This document shows, piece after piece, positions 10,642 through 21,288 of a DNA stretch of 64,000 bases (positions are counted from its first letter, which is position 1; each line of letters starts with the position of its first letter). The stretch comes from Pseudopithomyces maydicus (Eukaryota > Ascomycota > Dothideomycetes > Pleosporales > Didymosphaeriaceae): contig JANTUC010000017.1 of the NCBI GenBank assembly GCA_026873275.1, forward strand, positions 868,001-932,000. Direction: 5' to 3'. The notes below the pieces were generated by a model. The model was not told the DNA's origin. It did no database searches and worked only from the letters and a program-made list of their open reading frames with translations. A program made the translations under genes and the position numbers.

Positions 10642-11219
10642 TTTATGTAAATACCTGCTGTGAAGGGTTCGCTTACAATACATGAATGAATAAAATGAGT
10701 TCCAATATCGAAGATTAATTTTTTAAAACTTGAAAAGAATAAAGAAAGATGAAACATGCGAAGAGCTATATGGTCACTAGACATATCAAAATAGGTCTTA
10801 GTCATATGATCAACTTCAATTCAGGGGATTGCTGAAGACAGTCACTAGTATTCATATATTCTGTGTGCAGTCATCAATCTGAGTGAATACATGGTGGCCA
10901 AATGGACACATGAATCTGCTCCGTTTGAACACATAATAGTTAAAAAGATTAAGCTCAACACTTGTCGATATTCAGGCTGAGGTAAAACATACGTCCAAAC
11001 AAGCCAGGCAACCGAATAGATTTTTCCCTGTCACGTAGAGCCGTTCTGAGTCTGTGAAGGCTTAACGCAAACAGGTGAAGGCACGAACTAGGTATAAATG
11101 ATACCCTCAAGACCCAAGCCTTACAAAATCCCTTAATATAATACTTTTGCGTCTATCTTAGTTCTGATAACTAGATATTCGAACATTCAGTGATTGCTTT
11201 CCTGTTTGCTTGGCCAACA
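10642..11219. other. AT-rich intergenic spacer
   Basis: 3' flank of the CorA-like gene and promoter of the next gene. No coding exon or RNA gene seen. Confidence 0.4.
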
Positions 11220-12086
11220 ATGGACCTTTACGTGTCGGCTCTCTTGTTTGGCATAAAAACCATTGACGAGTTTTTAAATGACTTGGATGAACTTCTTCAA
11301 CCATTTGAGACCCACAGTCTATACCATAGACGTCTAGAGAAGCCGAAGAACTCTCAAGACAATATGGAGAATGAATCTTGCCCACCGAGTGCCACGCCCG
11401 TAGGTCGTCCATCAGCATCTGCTGAATTTAATCGCACAATCCGACTTTCAACGCAAAAGCGGCCTCAGACATCCGGTGGACCCTTGCCCGGCCCGGAGTT
11501 CAATATGCCTAAGATCGATTATGACGGAAGTGTAGCTCATCTAGGTGACAGATTAGAAGAAGAGAACGTTGCCCACGGAGTTAAAATTAACACCCCATTG
11601 GGAGAAAGCAGTCGTACTTCTGGTCCGTCACGACCTGCAGTTGACCTATCTGAGACGGGAATAGGTTCTCCTTCAAAGGATCCTCCGCCCAACCTGCTAC
11701 AGCCTATGCAAAACAGCATCGAGGAAGCCGTGAGCAATGCGGTTGCCGAAACCATGGCCGCATTGAAGGAAGATATTCAAAATATCACGCAAGAGTTCGT
11801 CAAAGATATGTCAGAAAAGCTAAAGGCGAGCGGGGCTGAACGTGCACGAGAATTAAAGAAACGTTTAGAGGATCTGAGGTCTGAAATGGAGCTTGAAGTC
11901 AAGAAAGCTATTTTTGGAAAAGATTATGCAGATACAAGTCAAGATCAAGCCAGTGACAAGAGCTTAGCGGCTATGCCTCCTGGGAGCAGTACGGTATCTC
12001 CGACAGGGGGAGCAGCTGGACGGAAATCTTTCAGAGAAAAATTAGTAAGTTCACCCAGGAGAATTTCTGGAGACGATTGTATTTGA
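11220..12086 (+). CDS. Orphan protein with C-terminal coiled coil
   Basis: Single exon of 288 codons from ATG 11220; the frame opens ten codons earlier only with GTG. The N-terminus (about 1-35) is hydrophobic to amphipathic (DLYVSALLFGIKTIDEFL...). A disordered Ser/Pro/Gly-rich middle follows. Residues about 160-235 form a charged heptad-like helix (IEEAVSNAVAETMAALKEDI, then EKLKASGAERARELKKRL). A Gly/Ser tail ends with SSPRRISGDD. No known domain recognised. An intron near the 3' end cannot be excluded because GTAAGT occurs 40 nt before the stop. Likely a lineage-specific gene. Confidence 0.6.
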   Translation: MDLYVSALLFGIKTIDEFLNDLDELLQPFETHSLYHRRLEKPKNSQDNMENESCPPSATPVGRPSASAEFNRTIRLSTQKRPQTSGGPLPGPEFNMPKIDYDGSVAHLGDRLEEENVAHGVKINTPLGESSRTSGPSRPAVDLSETGIGSPSKDPPPNLLQPMQNSIEEAVSNAVAETMAALKEDIQNITQEFVKDMSEKLKASGAERARELKKRLEDLRSEMELEVKKAIFGKDYADTSQDQASDKSLAAMPPGSSTVSPTGGAAGRKSFREKLVSSPRRISGDDCI

Positions 12087-12245
12087 TGCCGTTTATAGAA
12101 AGCAAGAAAGTCTGTATTGAGCTTTTTGAATTCATAGAAAAACGATTGACAGGTAGGATACGCCATCTTGATGCCCCTATGTAATTTATAGCAGAAATGG
12201 AATGAAATGATGTACAAATTGTTATTAAATCGAAATGCCTTTTTC

Positions 12246-13060
12246 TCATTTCGATGCATCGATGATCCCTACTGCAGTCCCAATCCATTGACTATCGCGT
12301 GCCTCTAGATCGTTGGCAATAAAGTCTGCATTCTGCTCGAGTGTGGTTTCATAACGGCCAGAATTCATCGCGGTGACGAGAGACTTCCCGATCAGTGGAA
12401 TGTGCCGAAGCCAGGAATCTTGCCACAATGGCGGCGTCCCAGCCTTAGCAGTCAATCTCGGATGTGAGCTCTTAGTCGGTACACTGAAGTCTGAGGACTC
12501 AGGTGTCATGGTGCTCGGGCAGATCATTGACCAGTCGACTGTGTGTGGTGGAAGTGCTTGAAGGAGCTTCATGTTCTGGCGATGTGCAAGGAAGATGGGT
12601 ATACTGCGAGTAATTAGTCAGGATAGATAAAGTGGATCCTGTACTATGCTTACTGATCTGAAATCGTTGACTGTGCTCCAGGGTACTGTAACACTCCCAT
12701 ACCACCTAGAAACCACACTCTTAAAGGTTTATCTAGCTCTGTTCCTGCTTCCCGCACAGCGTTCAAGACGGCGCGAAATATTTCAGGCAGATTACTCTTG
12801 CCCCAAGGAGCCACTGCTGCAACGCCTGCAGAATTCACGACAGCCTCACACTGGTTGCCTAGAATGGCCTTCTTGATGGCTGTCGAATCGGTGGCATTGC
12901 CCTCAACCACGGACAGTTGGCGGAACACTGTCTCGGGAAGAAGAGATTGGAGCTTTTTCGCGGATCGAACGTAGACTGTAACATTGTGGCCATGTGTGAG
13001 AAGTGCTGGAACCAGTCGGAGGCCCACGTTTCCGGTGGCACCAATAAGAAGGACCTTCAT
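12246..13060 (-). CDS. NAD(P)-binding Rossmann protein (NmrA/SDR-like)
   Basis: Two exons, 13060-12654 and 12603-12246, joined over a 50-nt intron (GTAAGC...CTGACTAATT...GCAG), giving 254 residues. The N-terminus MKVLLIGATGNVGLRLVPAL carries the GxxGxxG dinucleotide-binding loop. It is followed by VTVYVRSAKKL, a VVEGNATD strand and VVNSAGVAAVA, as in atypical short-chain dehydrogenases and NmrA-like sensors. The exact enzyme activity cannot be told. It starts opposite the hemerythrin-domain gene, 634 nt apart. Confidence 0.85.
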
Positions 13061-13694
13061 GGTAGTGGTAAGATGAGATGAGCTTTGAGTGGAATAGAAT
13101 GAAGATAGTAAATTGACAAATTGTTATCTAGCGCAGAATGTTTGAATGCCAGTGAAATATTTTATTGTCTTCATCGTTGAGTAGGACGTTGATATACTCG
13201 TGGCATCGGTCTATCTCTTGTGCTGGACTCTCAATCGGGCACTTTGTTGGCCCGCAGTGAGGCGAGCTCACTAGTGCAATCCCTGGGTGACTTCCACTGC
13301 GTTGAGATACTGCCGGGTCCGAAATCCTTAAGCGATACCATGATAAAGCCAAAAGGTGCATGACGCGTTCGTTTGTCAGCATACCTGGTGCCACCACGCG
13401 CGAATCAAACCAGCCGAAACGGAGTCGGTGTAATCCACAACCACCCTTGTTCGACATGCTTTCCCCATAATGGTTAGCCAGCCTTCAGTTTCCGGACACA
13501 CTTTCCCGCAACAAGAAAGGCGTTTCTTACAAGGCGCAATGTTGTTCCTTTTCTCTACCTGGGTTTCCTCACACACGTTTGCAAGGCAGCAAGAATCAAA
13601 GACCGGACGTTTACAGTAGATATGCTCAAAAATATTTATCTATATAGAAAGTGCCATTACTGATCTCCTAATTGTAGAACACATAACCAAAAAC
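13061..13694. promoter_or_regulatory. Divergent promoter region, Rossmann protein / hemerythrin protein
   Basis: Spacer between two divergent start codons. The sequence GTTTATCTATATAGAAAG-like TATA-rich element lies about 55 nt before the hemerythrin ATG (around 13637-13650). Nothing else distinctive. Confidence 0.35.
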
Positions 13695-14341
13695 ATGTCT
13701 CCAGCGTGGGCTGACCAACCGTTGTCACTGATTTCGACCCTTCCATTCTCTAAAGACGTGGGTTGTCATACGTTCCGTGAAAATTATATCTCTTGACGTA
13801 TACATAGTCTTCACATGCAGCATATTATGTGGCGACACAAATGTCATTAGCCCACAACGGAATCATTCGCGGGCTGAATAGCATTTACCTCCAAGCACCG
13901 CATATACCTCGAGACGAGCCAAATACGATCCGAGACTTTTTCACATACTGCCAATGTTGGAGTGAATCCATGCATCATCATCATGATGCCGAAGAAGCAA
14001 TCTTCTTTCCCAGCATCGAGAAGATCGCTGGGGTCGAGGGAATTATGGAACGCAACGTAGAACAGCACCGAGCTTTTACACCAGGATTCGGAGCTTTCGA
14101 TACTTATATTCGAACTTGCATTCCTCGTGACTACGATGCGAAAAAACTCAAGAGTCTCATCGATGCTTTCGCAGGACCGCTACATCGACATCTGAATGAG
14201 GAAATCGAGACTTTACAAGGGCTTAACAAGTACGATAGCGAGGAAATTCGGAAGGCCTACAAGCGATTTGAGAAATCGTTGATGAATACCGACAATGTTA
14301 GTTGCATTCTAGTAGCTAAGTTCTCAGCTGATAAATATTGA
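13695..14341 (+). CDS. Hemerythrin-like (HHE) domain protein
   Basis: Two exons, 13695-13757 and 13808-14341, with a 50-nt intron (GTGGGT...CTTGACG...ATAG); both splice sites fall in phase 0. The 198-residue product starts MSPAWADQPLSLI. It has the four-helix HHE pattern: AHN (His37), HHHHDAEEAIFF (77-87), EQHRAF, and HRHLNEEI, which provide the His/Glu ligands of a di-iron site. Such fungal proteins are predicted oxygen or iron binders; a specific role is not established here. No signal peptide. The first exon was recovered from splicing and family resemblance; starting at the internal ATG 13841 would lose the conserved N-terminal segment. Confidence 0.85.
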
Positions 14342-14951
14342 CGCAGTATCGAATTGCTCCACTTGTTTTTGGAACGGCGGACAGAAGCTTTGAAGGTGGG
14401 ATGCATGATTTCCCGTCTGTTCCGTTCTTTGTGCCGTATGTCATTCATTATGTATTTGGTAGGAAACATAGAGGTGCCTGGCGTTTCAACCCAAGTACAG
14501 CTTGGAGAGACCGGCAGAAATTAGCATTCCTGGAGACATAATGGCGGTTTCTCATGTTTTCCTTTTGTTGCTGAGTGCGAACAGTGATTTTTATAAGATA
14601 TTGTAATTCTATCAGTATGTTAATCGAATTCAGGAGTGATTTTCAATCTTATCAACGACTCTGAAGACTGTGTTCACAATTTCTTGGATTAAAAGCAAGA
14701 AAAAGATCCTGTGAACTTAGACATCACGTGGATTCACTGCTTGCTTTCGAGGAAAGCTCACTGGTACTTGTTTTCCAGAAATGCGTTCAGAGATAGTGAT
14801 ATTATGTCACTGAGAGCTTTACGGTAATTTACATGACATTTTAGAAAGGGATACCACTGGTCTGTTCTTGTTCAAATGTTCCCATATAGCTCCTCAGTGC
14901 CATGGAAATGACATTGATGCATTATTACAATAGTAGTGCTTGGTGGCCTAT
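14342..14951. other. Convergent intergenic spacer
   Basis: AT-rich 3' flanks of the hemerythrin gene and of the small two-exon gene on the other strand. No coding signal. Confidence 0.4.
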
Positions 14952-15353
14952 TTAACGATACTCATAGTACACAATAGAACGATCGCCATCACGTTGAAAG
15001 CGGTATGCTTGCCTATATCTGGACGGACGAAGTCGTCTGACCTCACTGTAGACATCGTGTATAGCCCTTCCAACCCGCTCTGGAAGACTGTCGTTTCGAT
15101 ATTGAGCTACAAAACCTCAATATTAGCTTCTGACTTGCGGTATGTATGCTCACGTCAAGAGATTTATATTCTTACAGATGCGGCCGCGGTCGCTGCCAAA
15201 CCAGCCCGTGAAAAAGGAACGAATGTTTCGATAGAGTCCGTAATAGAATGTGGGGAGCCTGAGGCCGTCCCAGTTCATGAAACGTATAAGGCCGTTGATG
15301 ATGGTGATGCCCTTATCGATGGTGGAGGGGAATATGGAGAGGTCGTAAGGCAT
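14952..15353 (-). CDS. Putative two-exon small protein, 110 residues
   Basis: Read on the minus strand. ATG 15353 follows a CAA-repeat leader and ATTTTCACT. Exon 1 (15353-15176) encodes MPYDLSIFPSTIDKGI... to SDRGRI; a 69-nt intron (GTAAGA, GCTAAT branch-like site, TTTTGTAG) spans 15175-15107. Exon 2 (15106-14952) then stays open for 51 codons to TAA. The product has an aromatic middle (PTFYYGLYRN, FFTGWFG) and a strongly basic Arg/Tyr-rich C-terminus (VRRLRPSRYRQAYRF). No family recognised. Support is the coincidence of canonical splice sites, matching phase and a long open second exon; homology evidence is missing. Confidence 0.5.
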
Positions 15354-17105
15354 AGTGAAAATTTATGAGTTGTTGTTGTTGTTGTCTATGCAGTAATAGT
15401 ATAGAAGATCTGATGTGGTTTGGGATAGCGGATGTCTGGTAGATAGGACTCTTTTTATCCTCACTACAAAGGCCCGTTTGTACGTTGCGTGGCTGACACA
15501 ACACCTATGCAGTGGCTGTCTTGACGACTATCTTGTCGTCATAGTTTCATCCGCCACGCAATCACGACTAGGCATTGTTGTCTTGATTCGTTTGCCATCG
15601 AGTCATAAGGATACCACGTATAGCGCCTACATTCCTGATCTGCGAACGTTTAATGCCACTTGAACCATCATCGCTTGATCATGATAAATGTTTACAGAGA
15701 TACAAGGCTGGTCGTATAACCTCCATTTCAATCGTGAATGTTTTGCAAAGACATACTAATTAGAGTGTTCCAGATATTTTGCAGCACTATGACAAAACCA
15801 AAAATTCTGTGACACAAATTTGCTCTTGAAAACTTGCACGATGACAACGGCGAAAATTCCAACCCGTGAAGTACGTTCCTAATCGCACTGCTGGGCTCAT
15901 CCTACGACTAGTGATGTCTCACATATCGATCAAGATTTACAGCTAGTAGGTAGGAACTTATGTCTGTCTGTTTGTATGTACAATAGTCAGCAGCCAAACC
16001 CCAGCTTGATTCATCGGCAATATAAGCCACAAAATGCCATATCGCTCTTCTAATATCCTTATTCCCAGCAGCAGAGTGTAACGATCGGATTCTCATACGA
16101 AGCGATATCTTTCTTACTATTCTACTCCGACACTTCTGCATTCAGCGTGAGGTAGAGCCAAACTGTAATTCTGCAAGAACTCTAAGAGGATACTTCGGCA
16201 TGTCTGTCCACAACCCACGACAAAGATTTACGATTCCTCTTGCCCGGTTAACTCAACAGACACCGCCCCTACGTTAGGTCTTACCTTGTATATTTGATAT
16301 GCACAGAGATGTCCAGCATGTGAAGATTTGCAGGTTTTGCGAAACGTCGTTTGCTTAACTATGATACCTAATTGACAAGTAGTTTACTCCAAGATTTATT
16401 GATGGATGCTTATTCTAAAACGTGTTGCTGCGACGTATCCTGCGACGTATTCCGCGGCGTCATGATGAGGTGGACGTGCTCAACAAACATGACGTGATGC
16501 TGCCTGTGTAAAGTAGCACTTGGTACCTAGAGCTTGCTTGAAGGTCAGAGTGGACAAGCTATACAACTGACAGCCTACCAATCTTCAACGACAAGAAAGA
16601 AATGGCACAAGATGTTTCCGAAAGTTCCATCTCCAATCCGAATCGGCCCGGCCCTAAATTCCACCTTACCTAATAGCACCAGCATAAAGAGGAATATGCG
16701 GATCGCCGTCGAAGCATCCATGGTCGTCAGAAATCCTCAGCCCTGTGCGGTCCTCACAAAAGTCTCCGACAGTGGGCCTGCAGTTGGTCTTCGCGACGTG
16801 AAAAGGGCGCTCCGACCCTACCAAAGGCAACGGCGTTGCCGTAGTCCCGGGTAGCGATTGAATAGCGCCGTTAGACTGCTAGCAAAATGACAGTGCGCTA
16901 GATCGTTAGAGGCTAAAAACTAGGATCTTGTGTTCGGAGCTAGCTCCGAGAGATGGTGTGGCTTTAGCTCTTGGGCTGCTTGCGCTGATGTTGGATAGTT
17001 GATATCTCGACTGCATAACTACTCGTTTCACGAGATTACCTGGACACTGTAGATAAACACATACACGCAAGGCATGGTGAGCCCTGCGTATACACACAAC
17101 CGATT
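15354..17105. other. Gene-poor stretch
   Basis: About 1.75 kb without a convincing exon. Short open frames (e.g. 15415-15663 and 16534-16854 on the plus strand) have no start context, splice partners or recognisable motif. Around 16430-16470 there are near-repeats of TGCGACGTAT. Confidence 0.4.
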
Positions 17106-18689
17106 ATGGTAACCACCACCACCGATTCCGCCCCGCTCGAAACCTTCTCTTACACCAGCAACTCCTCCGGTCCCTGGGGCATCTCGTACAACATCACCGT
17201 CAACATGGATGTCTTCACGCTGGTCGCTCAAAACGTCATGTGCGCGTATCCCATCAGCGACATCTACGCTCCGGCCTCCCGCTATCTCTTCTACGTCCTC
17301 GTCGCCCTGACCTTCGCCTTCTTCAGAGTCAGATGGCTCTCGCACGTCTTCCTCGGCGCCGTCGTCGCCTACGCTGCCTGCGCCGCAATGAACGCCTTCA
17401 TCATCATCGCAAATCCACCTTCCATCCAGGAACCCCAGGATGTCAGCATCCCCTTCATCCCCGTGGGGGAAACCTGGGCCACGAATATCTCCTCCCTCCA
17501 AGCCATCGTTACCAACACCTCCACGGTCACCGTCCAGCCCGACGCCGTAGAACTCGACATCGACCCCATCACCGCCATCGTAGTAACCTCCTGCCTCGTC
17601 GGGCTCCCCCTGCAAATCTGGTCCCGCACCACGCGCCGCAGCACCATCATCCGCTCCATGCTCCTCCTCTGGAACCTCCTCATGCTCGCGGCCTCCGTCT
17701 GCGCGCTCGTCGCCTGGCCCACCGCTAGCCTCGCAGCGCCCCAGTACCGCTTCTGCTACGCGGGCGCGCTGGACCCCGACGCGCAGGGTAACGACGGGTG
17801 GGATCCCGCCTACTGGATGGGGACCTGGAACGCGTCTGTGCATAATATCTTCGGGAACTTGGGAACCACCTGGCAGGAGCTCAGCGACAATTGCTTCTAC
17901 CCGTGCTTCAACACGACGCAGGTGATTCGGCAGCGGAAGACGCTCATGGCCGTGGTGTCGACGCGGGAGACGCGGTTCGCGAAGTTGCACCAGCCCGGAA
18001 GGAGCGACGGGGATGGGTTTGCGGGGCTGATCTACGTGGCATTGTGGGTGTTTGCTGGGGCGCAGATTTTCCTGTACGTGGTATCGGTGGCGCGGTTGGG
18101 GAGTGGGGAGTTGAGAGATACGATTCATGAGCCGCATCATTTGTGGAGGAAGAGGGGACGTGTGTGGAGGACGTTGGCGGCGGATGCGGGGAGGAGTTGG
18201 AGGACGATTCGGGGGTTGTGTCGGTTGCCGTTGCATGTTAGTCGTAGGGTGAGGAGGGGAGAAGAGAGGCCTTGTGCTCGGGATTTGTTGCCCGTGTTTC
18301 GGTTGGTCATCGATGTTGTGGCTCTCGTGGTGCTGGTCTCGGTGTTTTTGCTGTCGCCGTGCATAGTGGTGGCGTTCATTTGCTGGATAGAGTGGTACAT
18401 CAGGAATGATGGTTCGGCGAATGAGTCGATCAACCAGGTTGGACAGTGGGCTCCCCTGGTGTCTGTTGGCGTGGTGCTGTTAGCTTCCACGGTGTACCAC
18501 TTGATGGGAGGGTTTTTGGCATCGCCGCGCGAGATACGTGCGAAGATCGAACATCATGAAGCTGAAGTGAAAAAGCTGAAGGATAAGTTGGAGAAGAGCA
18601 ATGGTGCTGATAACATAGAGCTTGCCACGCCTTACGAAGGCTTATCCCGTACAAACTCGGAGCGCGGGCCGCGCCGATCTTCGGTATAG
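17106..18689 (+). CDS. Polytopic membrane protein of unknown function
   Basis: Single exon, 527 residues, ATG in ATTATGG context. About seven to nine hydrophobic segments can be seen. They include YLFYVLVALTFAFF and HVFLGAVVAYAACAA near residues 57-105, a pair near 155-205 (LLLWNLLMLAASVCALVAW), one near 307-328 (AGLIYVALWVFAGAQIFLYV), a long one near 402-432, and one near 450-470. The N-terminal 40 residues and several loops have NxS/T sites, suggesting extracellular exposure. The cytosolic tail (about 482-505) is a short coiled coil (EAEVKKLKDKLEKS) followed by a basic Ser-rich end. The 3' third changes from C-ending to G-ending codons. No named family recognised. It converges with the HET gene, 74 nt apart. 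Confidence 0.8.
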   Translation: MVTTTTDSAPLETFSYTSNSSGPWGISYNITVNMDVFTLVAQNVMCAYPISDIYAPASRYLFYVLVALTFAFFRVRWLSHVFLGAVVAYAACAAMNAFIIIANPPSIQEPQDVSIPFIPVGETWATNISSLQAIVTNTSTVTVQPDAVELDIDPITAIVVTSCLVGLPLQIWSRTTRRSTIIRSMLLLWNLLMLAASVCALVAWPTASLAAPQYRFCYAGALDPDAQGNDGWDPAYWMGTWNASVHNIFGNLGTTWQELSDNCFYPCFNTTQVIRQRKTLMAVVSTRETRFAKLHQPGRSDGDGFAGLIYVALWVFAGAQIFLYVVSVARLGSGELRDTIHEPHHLWRKRGRVWRTLAADAGRSWRTIRGLCRLPLHVSRRVRRGEERPCARDLLPVFRLVIDVVALVVLVSVFLLSPCIVVAFICWIEWYIRNDGSANESINQVGQWAPLVSVGVVLLASTVYHLMGGFLASPREIRAKIEHHEAEVKKLKDKLEKSNGADNIELATPYEGLSRTNSERGPRRSSV

Positions 18690-18763
18690 CTGAGCTTCAG
18701 TCTAGAAATAGTTTTAATAAATACATGTAGCAAAAAGAAAGCTCAAGCAAGGTACCTGTGCCT

Positions 18764-21004
18764 TCAACCCAGGCGAATCTGACGTCTCTTCTTGGGTATA
18801 TCATGAAACCAGCCTCGGACCTTATTCCAGCTAATTGGCTCTTCTTTCGCTTCATTTTCATATATAGCCTCCAAGGGCCGTGCATTCGGTTGCTTCAAAG
18901 CTCTTCGAGACCAGTATCCCTCGTAGATGTGGAAACAGCCAACTCTTTCATACCACTCGCCTTTGTCTTCGACCACGAGAACATGGGCAGCACCAAACTC
19001 TCCCATGTCATGGTCTTGGTGATGCTCAACAAAGACGATGCCGATATAAGAACCTTGCGTAGGCGATTCGGCTTTTTCTGCAGCGGAGAGCGAGGAGAGA
19101 TGAATCTTGGCATGGGAGGTTTGTAAGGATACCTGTGTGGTCACCTCTCCCTCTGTACTAGAGCTCGCGTGGCCACGCGAACACAAAGTAAATTTTGCGT
19201 GATGACCTTCAGAAAATTCCAAGCCTCTAGCGATGTACGTTGGGCCTATGAAGCTGAGTGTTGTAATATCGCAGTCGATCGTCCAAGCATCGAGGTGGAT
19301 GAAACCTGCTTGCTGCTCGAGAGTAGTGAGAAAATCAGGCATTTCATCCGAGGGAGGTATACTGTGCATGCAACCATTCGCGTCCTCGACTGAAATACCA
19401 ATACCGTAGAATTGTACATTGAAAAGCCACTCCGGGCGGTAGAGTTGCGGTTGCAACTTCCCACCTTGCCATCCTGCCCACGACCAACTCGGGAACTCGG
19501 TCCTTCTATTACCGGGCTCAGCGTGGTACCAGAACAAGGCACGCATTGCAGACTGTTCCATCGCGTTCGGTGCTTCATTGAGTGCTCGGTTGGCAACGGG
19601 CCAAAGTATCGGAATACCACAGATGTGGTGCAGCTTCGGCAATCCAGTCGCAAACGTCTTGAGAATACCATGAATGGCATTTATGGCATCAATAGGAAAG
19701 GAGAGTTCTCTCTCGTAATATTCGCATACGTATCGCATGACTTTTCCGCGTACGACTTCGTATGCATCACCAGGTGGAGATATGCTTGCGAACGAACCTG
19801 GGGGGATATGGCCTCTGAATCGTGACAGATCTTTGGTGTGCATGGCGTCAAGGGGCATGTGCAGAGCCTCTACGCAGTTCATAGCGTCGCATTCCCACAA
19901 GACTTGTTCTGCTGTGAAGATCAAGCGTCTATGTGATAATATCCCTTCTTGGTATGCCCACCCTCTCTTTGCCCATCTGCTATTCAAAAGGGACCAATGA
20001 GGGTGAGGAAGTGTTTGGACCAGATTCAAAGAGTCGATTCTTACGGCCTGTTGTGGTCTTCTCGCCGTTTGTCCAACACCAGGTAGACCATATTCTGGGT
20101 CTTCCCCAGCGGCGGCAATGATCGTTAGGGCGGCAGACTTGTAGATCATGTCCATTTGCGCTATCTGGGAGTGTTTGTCGTTTTTGTCATTCTGATCAAT
20201 GCAATATCTATCGACCCACAAGTAGCGGAAGGACAACTGGGTCACAATTTCCATGCTATCTTGGATGGTCTTGGGGAAGACGGGGTTGTCTGCTGTGTAT
20301 TCTGTGTTGGAGCGCCCCCACACATAGCTTAGCGCTACATAGGTGCAATTGGGTGGAGCATCTACCAGGCGCTTGGTCTTGCAATCTAGCACGCGCAAGG
20401 ATACGATGGCTGGATGGGAGGCGTTGGAGCATAATTTGGTATGATTTTTGCAGCAATAATCCAACCAGGCACGAGCCAGGTTGGGATCAAAATAAGTCGA
20501 TTTGATGATCCTTGCGGAAGGTAAGCTTGGGTGTTCTCCAACGCCGATCAATGATAGGTAGCCAGTCCTTTGGGTGTGTGCTACGTGGTCGCCTTTACTG
20601 GGGATGGCAGCGAGCAGGGCGACGTCGGACTTTACGATAGGATCTTGTTTACTGAAGCGTGTGAAGGTCAAGTTGGAGGAGAAAGACCGCAGTTGAAGAG
20701 ACTCTGCTCCGGTTGTAGACGAACTTGAATGATACCACAGCTGACATAATGGACAGTGGGATTGTGCTAGAGTTTCCCTCGCGCCAAGCTCCAGCCAGTG
20801 AATTCCTTGGGTGCTGGTGACTCTGCGCGACTTAATGGCATGGAAGTCGATTTTTCCACATCGCGGGCAGAGGTCTTGACGGCGATCTGATAAGGAAATA
20901 GATGGTTTCTCAAGAGCAACGGTTGCAGACACGGTGGATGCATGCTCGGCTGGAGTGCTCAATTGGTCAAGTCGGCGTTTCCGGAGGTTTACCGCATGGC
21001 TCAT
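18764..21004 (-). CDS. Heterokaryon incompatibility (HET) domain protein
   Basis: Single exon, 746 residues. After a Cys-containing N-terminal region (CPRCGKIDFHA, CPLCQLWYHS, possibly metal-binding), the HET domain starts near residue 222 with YVALSYVWG. It continues through FRYLWVDRYCIDQND and MDMIYKSAALTIIAAAGEDP and ends with a WAKRGWAYQEGILSHRRLIFTAEQVLWEC block, the classic order of HET motifs. A C-terminal region of about 300 residues is variable. HET proteins act in self/non-self recognition and can trigger regulated cell death in fungi; the partner is unknown. No break is visible. Its start lies 284 nt from the divergent DN-repeat gene. Confidence 0.93.
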   Translation of the reverse strand: MSHAVNLRKRRLDQLSTPAEHASTVSATVALEKPSISLSDRRQDLCPRCGKIDFHAIKSRRVTSTQGIHWLELGARETLAQSHCPLCQLWYHSSSSTTGAESLQLRSFSSNLTFTRFSKQDPIVKSDVALLAAIPSKGDHVAHTQRTGYLSLIGVGEHPSLPSARIIKSTYFDPNLARAWLDYCCKNHTKLCSNASHPAIVSLRVLDCKTKRLVDAPPNCTYVALSYVWGRSNTEYTADNPVFPKTIQDSMEIVTQLSFRYLWVDRYCIDQNDKNDKHSQIAQMDMIYKSAALTIIAAAGEDPEYGLPGVGQTARRPQQAVRIDSLNLVQTLPHPHWSLLNSRWAKRGWAYQEGILSHRRLIFTAEQVLWECDAMNCVEALHMPLDAMHTKDLSRFRGHIPPGSFASISPPGDAYEVVRGKVMRYVCEYYERELSFPIDAINAIHGILKTFATGLPKLHHICGIPILWPVANRALNEAPNAMEQSAMRALFWYHAEPGNRRTEFPSWSWAGWQGGKLQPQLYRPEWLFNVQFYGIGISVEDANGCMHSIPPSDEMPDFLTTLEQQAGFIHLDAWTIDCDITTLSFIGPTYIARGLEFSEGHHAKFTLCSRGHASSSTEGEVTTQVSLQTSHAKIHLSSLSAAEKAESPTQGSYIGIVFVEHHQDHDMGEFGAAHVLVVEDKGEWYERVGCFHIYEGYWSRRALKQPNARPLEAIYENEAKEEPISWNKVRGWFHDIPKKRRQIRLG

Positions 21005-21288
21005 GTTTCGCTAAACCACCCCTTGCCGCCGTTCTGTCTTTGCAACACTGTTTCTGCCGCTCTCAATGTCGGGGCAGCGGTTGGTCAGGAGTGGAGGTCC
21101 AGGATCGGAGCGGCGCGGCGATGGAAGCGCCGATGGCCGATAGGCGCCCATTCACTCGGGTCATAGCTCCACCCCCGCCCGCCCCCATCCAGCGCATGTC
21201 GCCCGCCGCAGACATTCACCATTCACCTCCATTCACCACTGTTCACCAACGCTTTCCACCGTTCTCCACCGCACTTCAAGTCTGCAGC
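21005..21288. promoter_or_regulatory. Short divergent promoter, HET gene / DN-repeat gene
   Basis: Only 284 nt separate the two ATGs. The right half is CT/CCACC-rich (about 21225-21285), as in fungal leaders. Shared control is possible but not shown. Confidence 0.4.

Noticed and set aside
14940..15368. Plus-strand open frame of 142 codons
   Set aside because: It is the antisense shadow of the better supported two-exon minus-strand gene; no ATG context and no motif.
17028..18236. 402-codon minus-strand frame opposite the polytopic membrane gene
   Set aside because: Gly/Asp/Arg/His-rich antisense of a codon-biased gene; no domain, non-ATG start likely.
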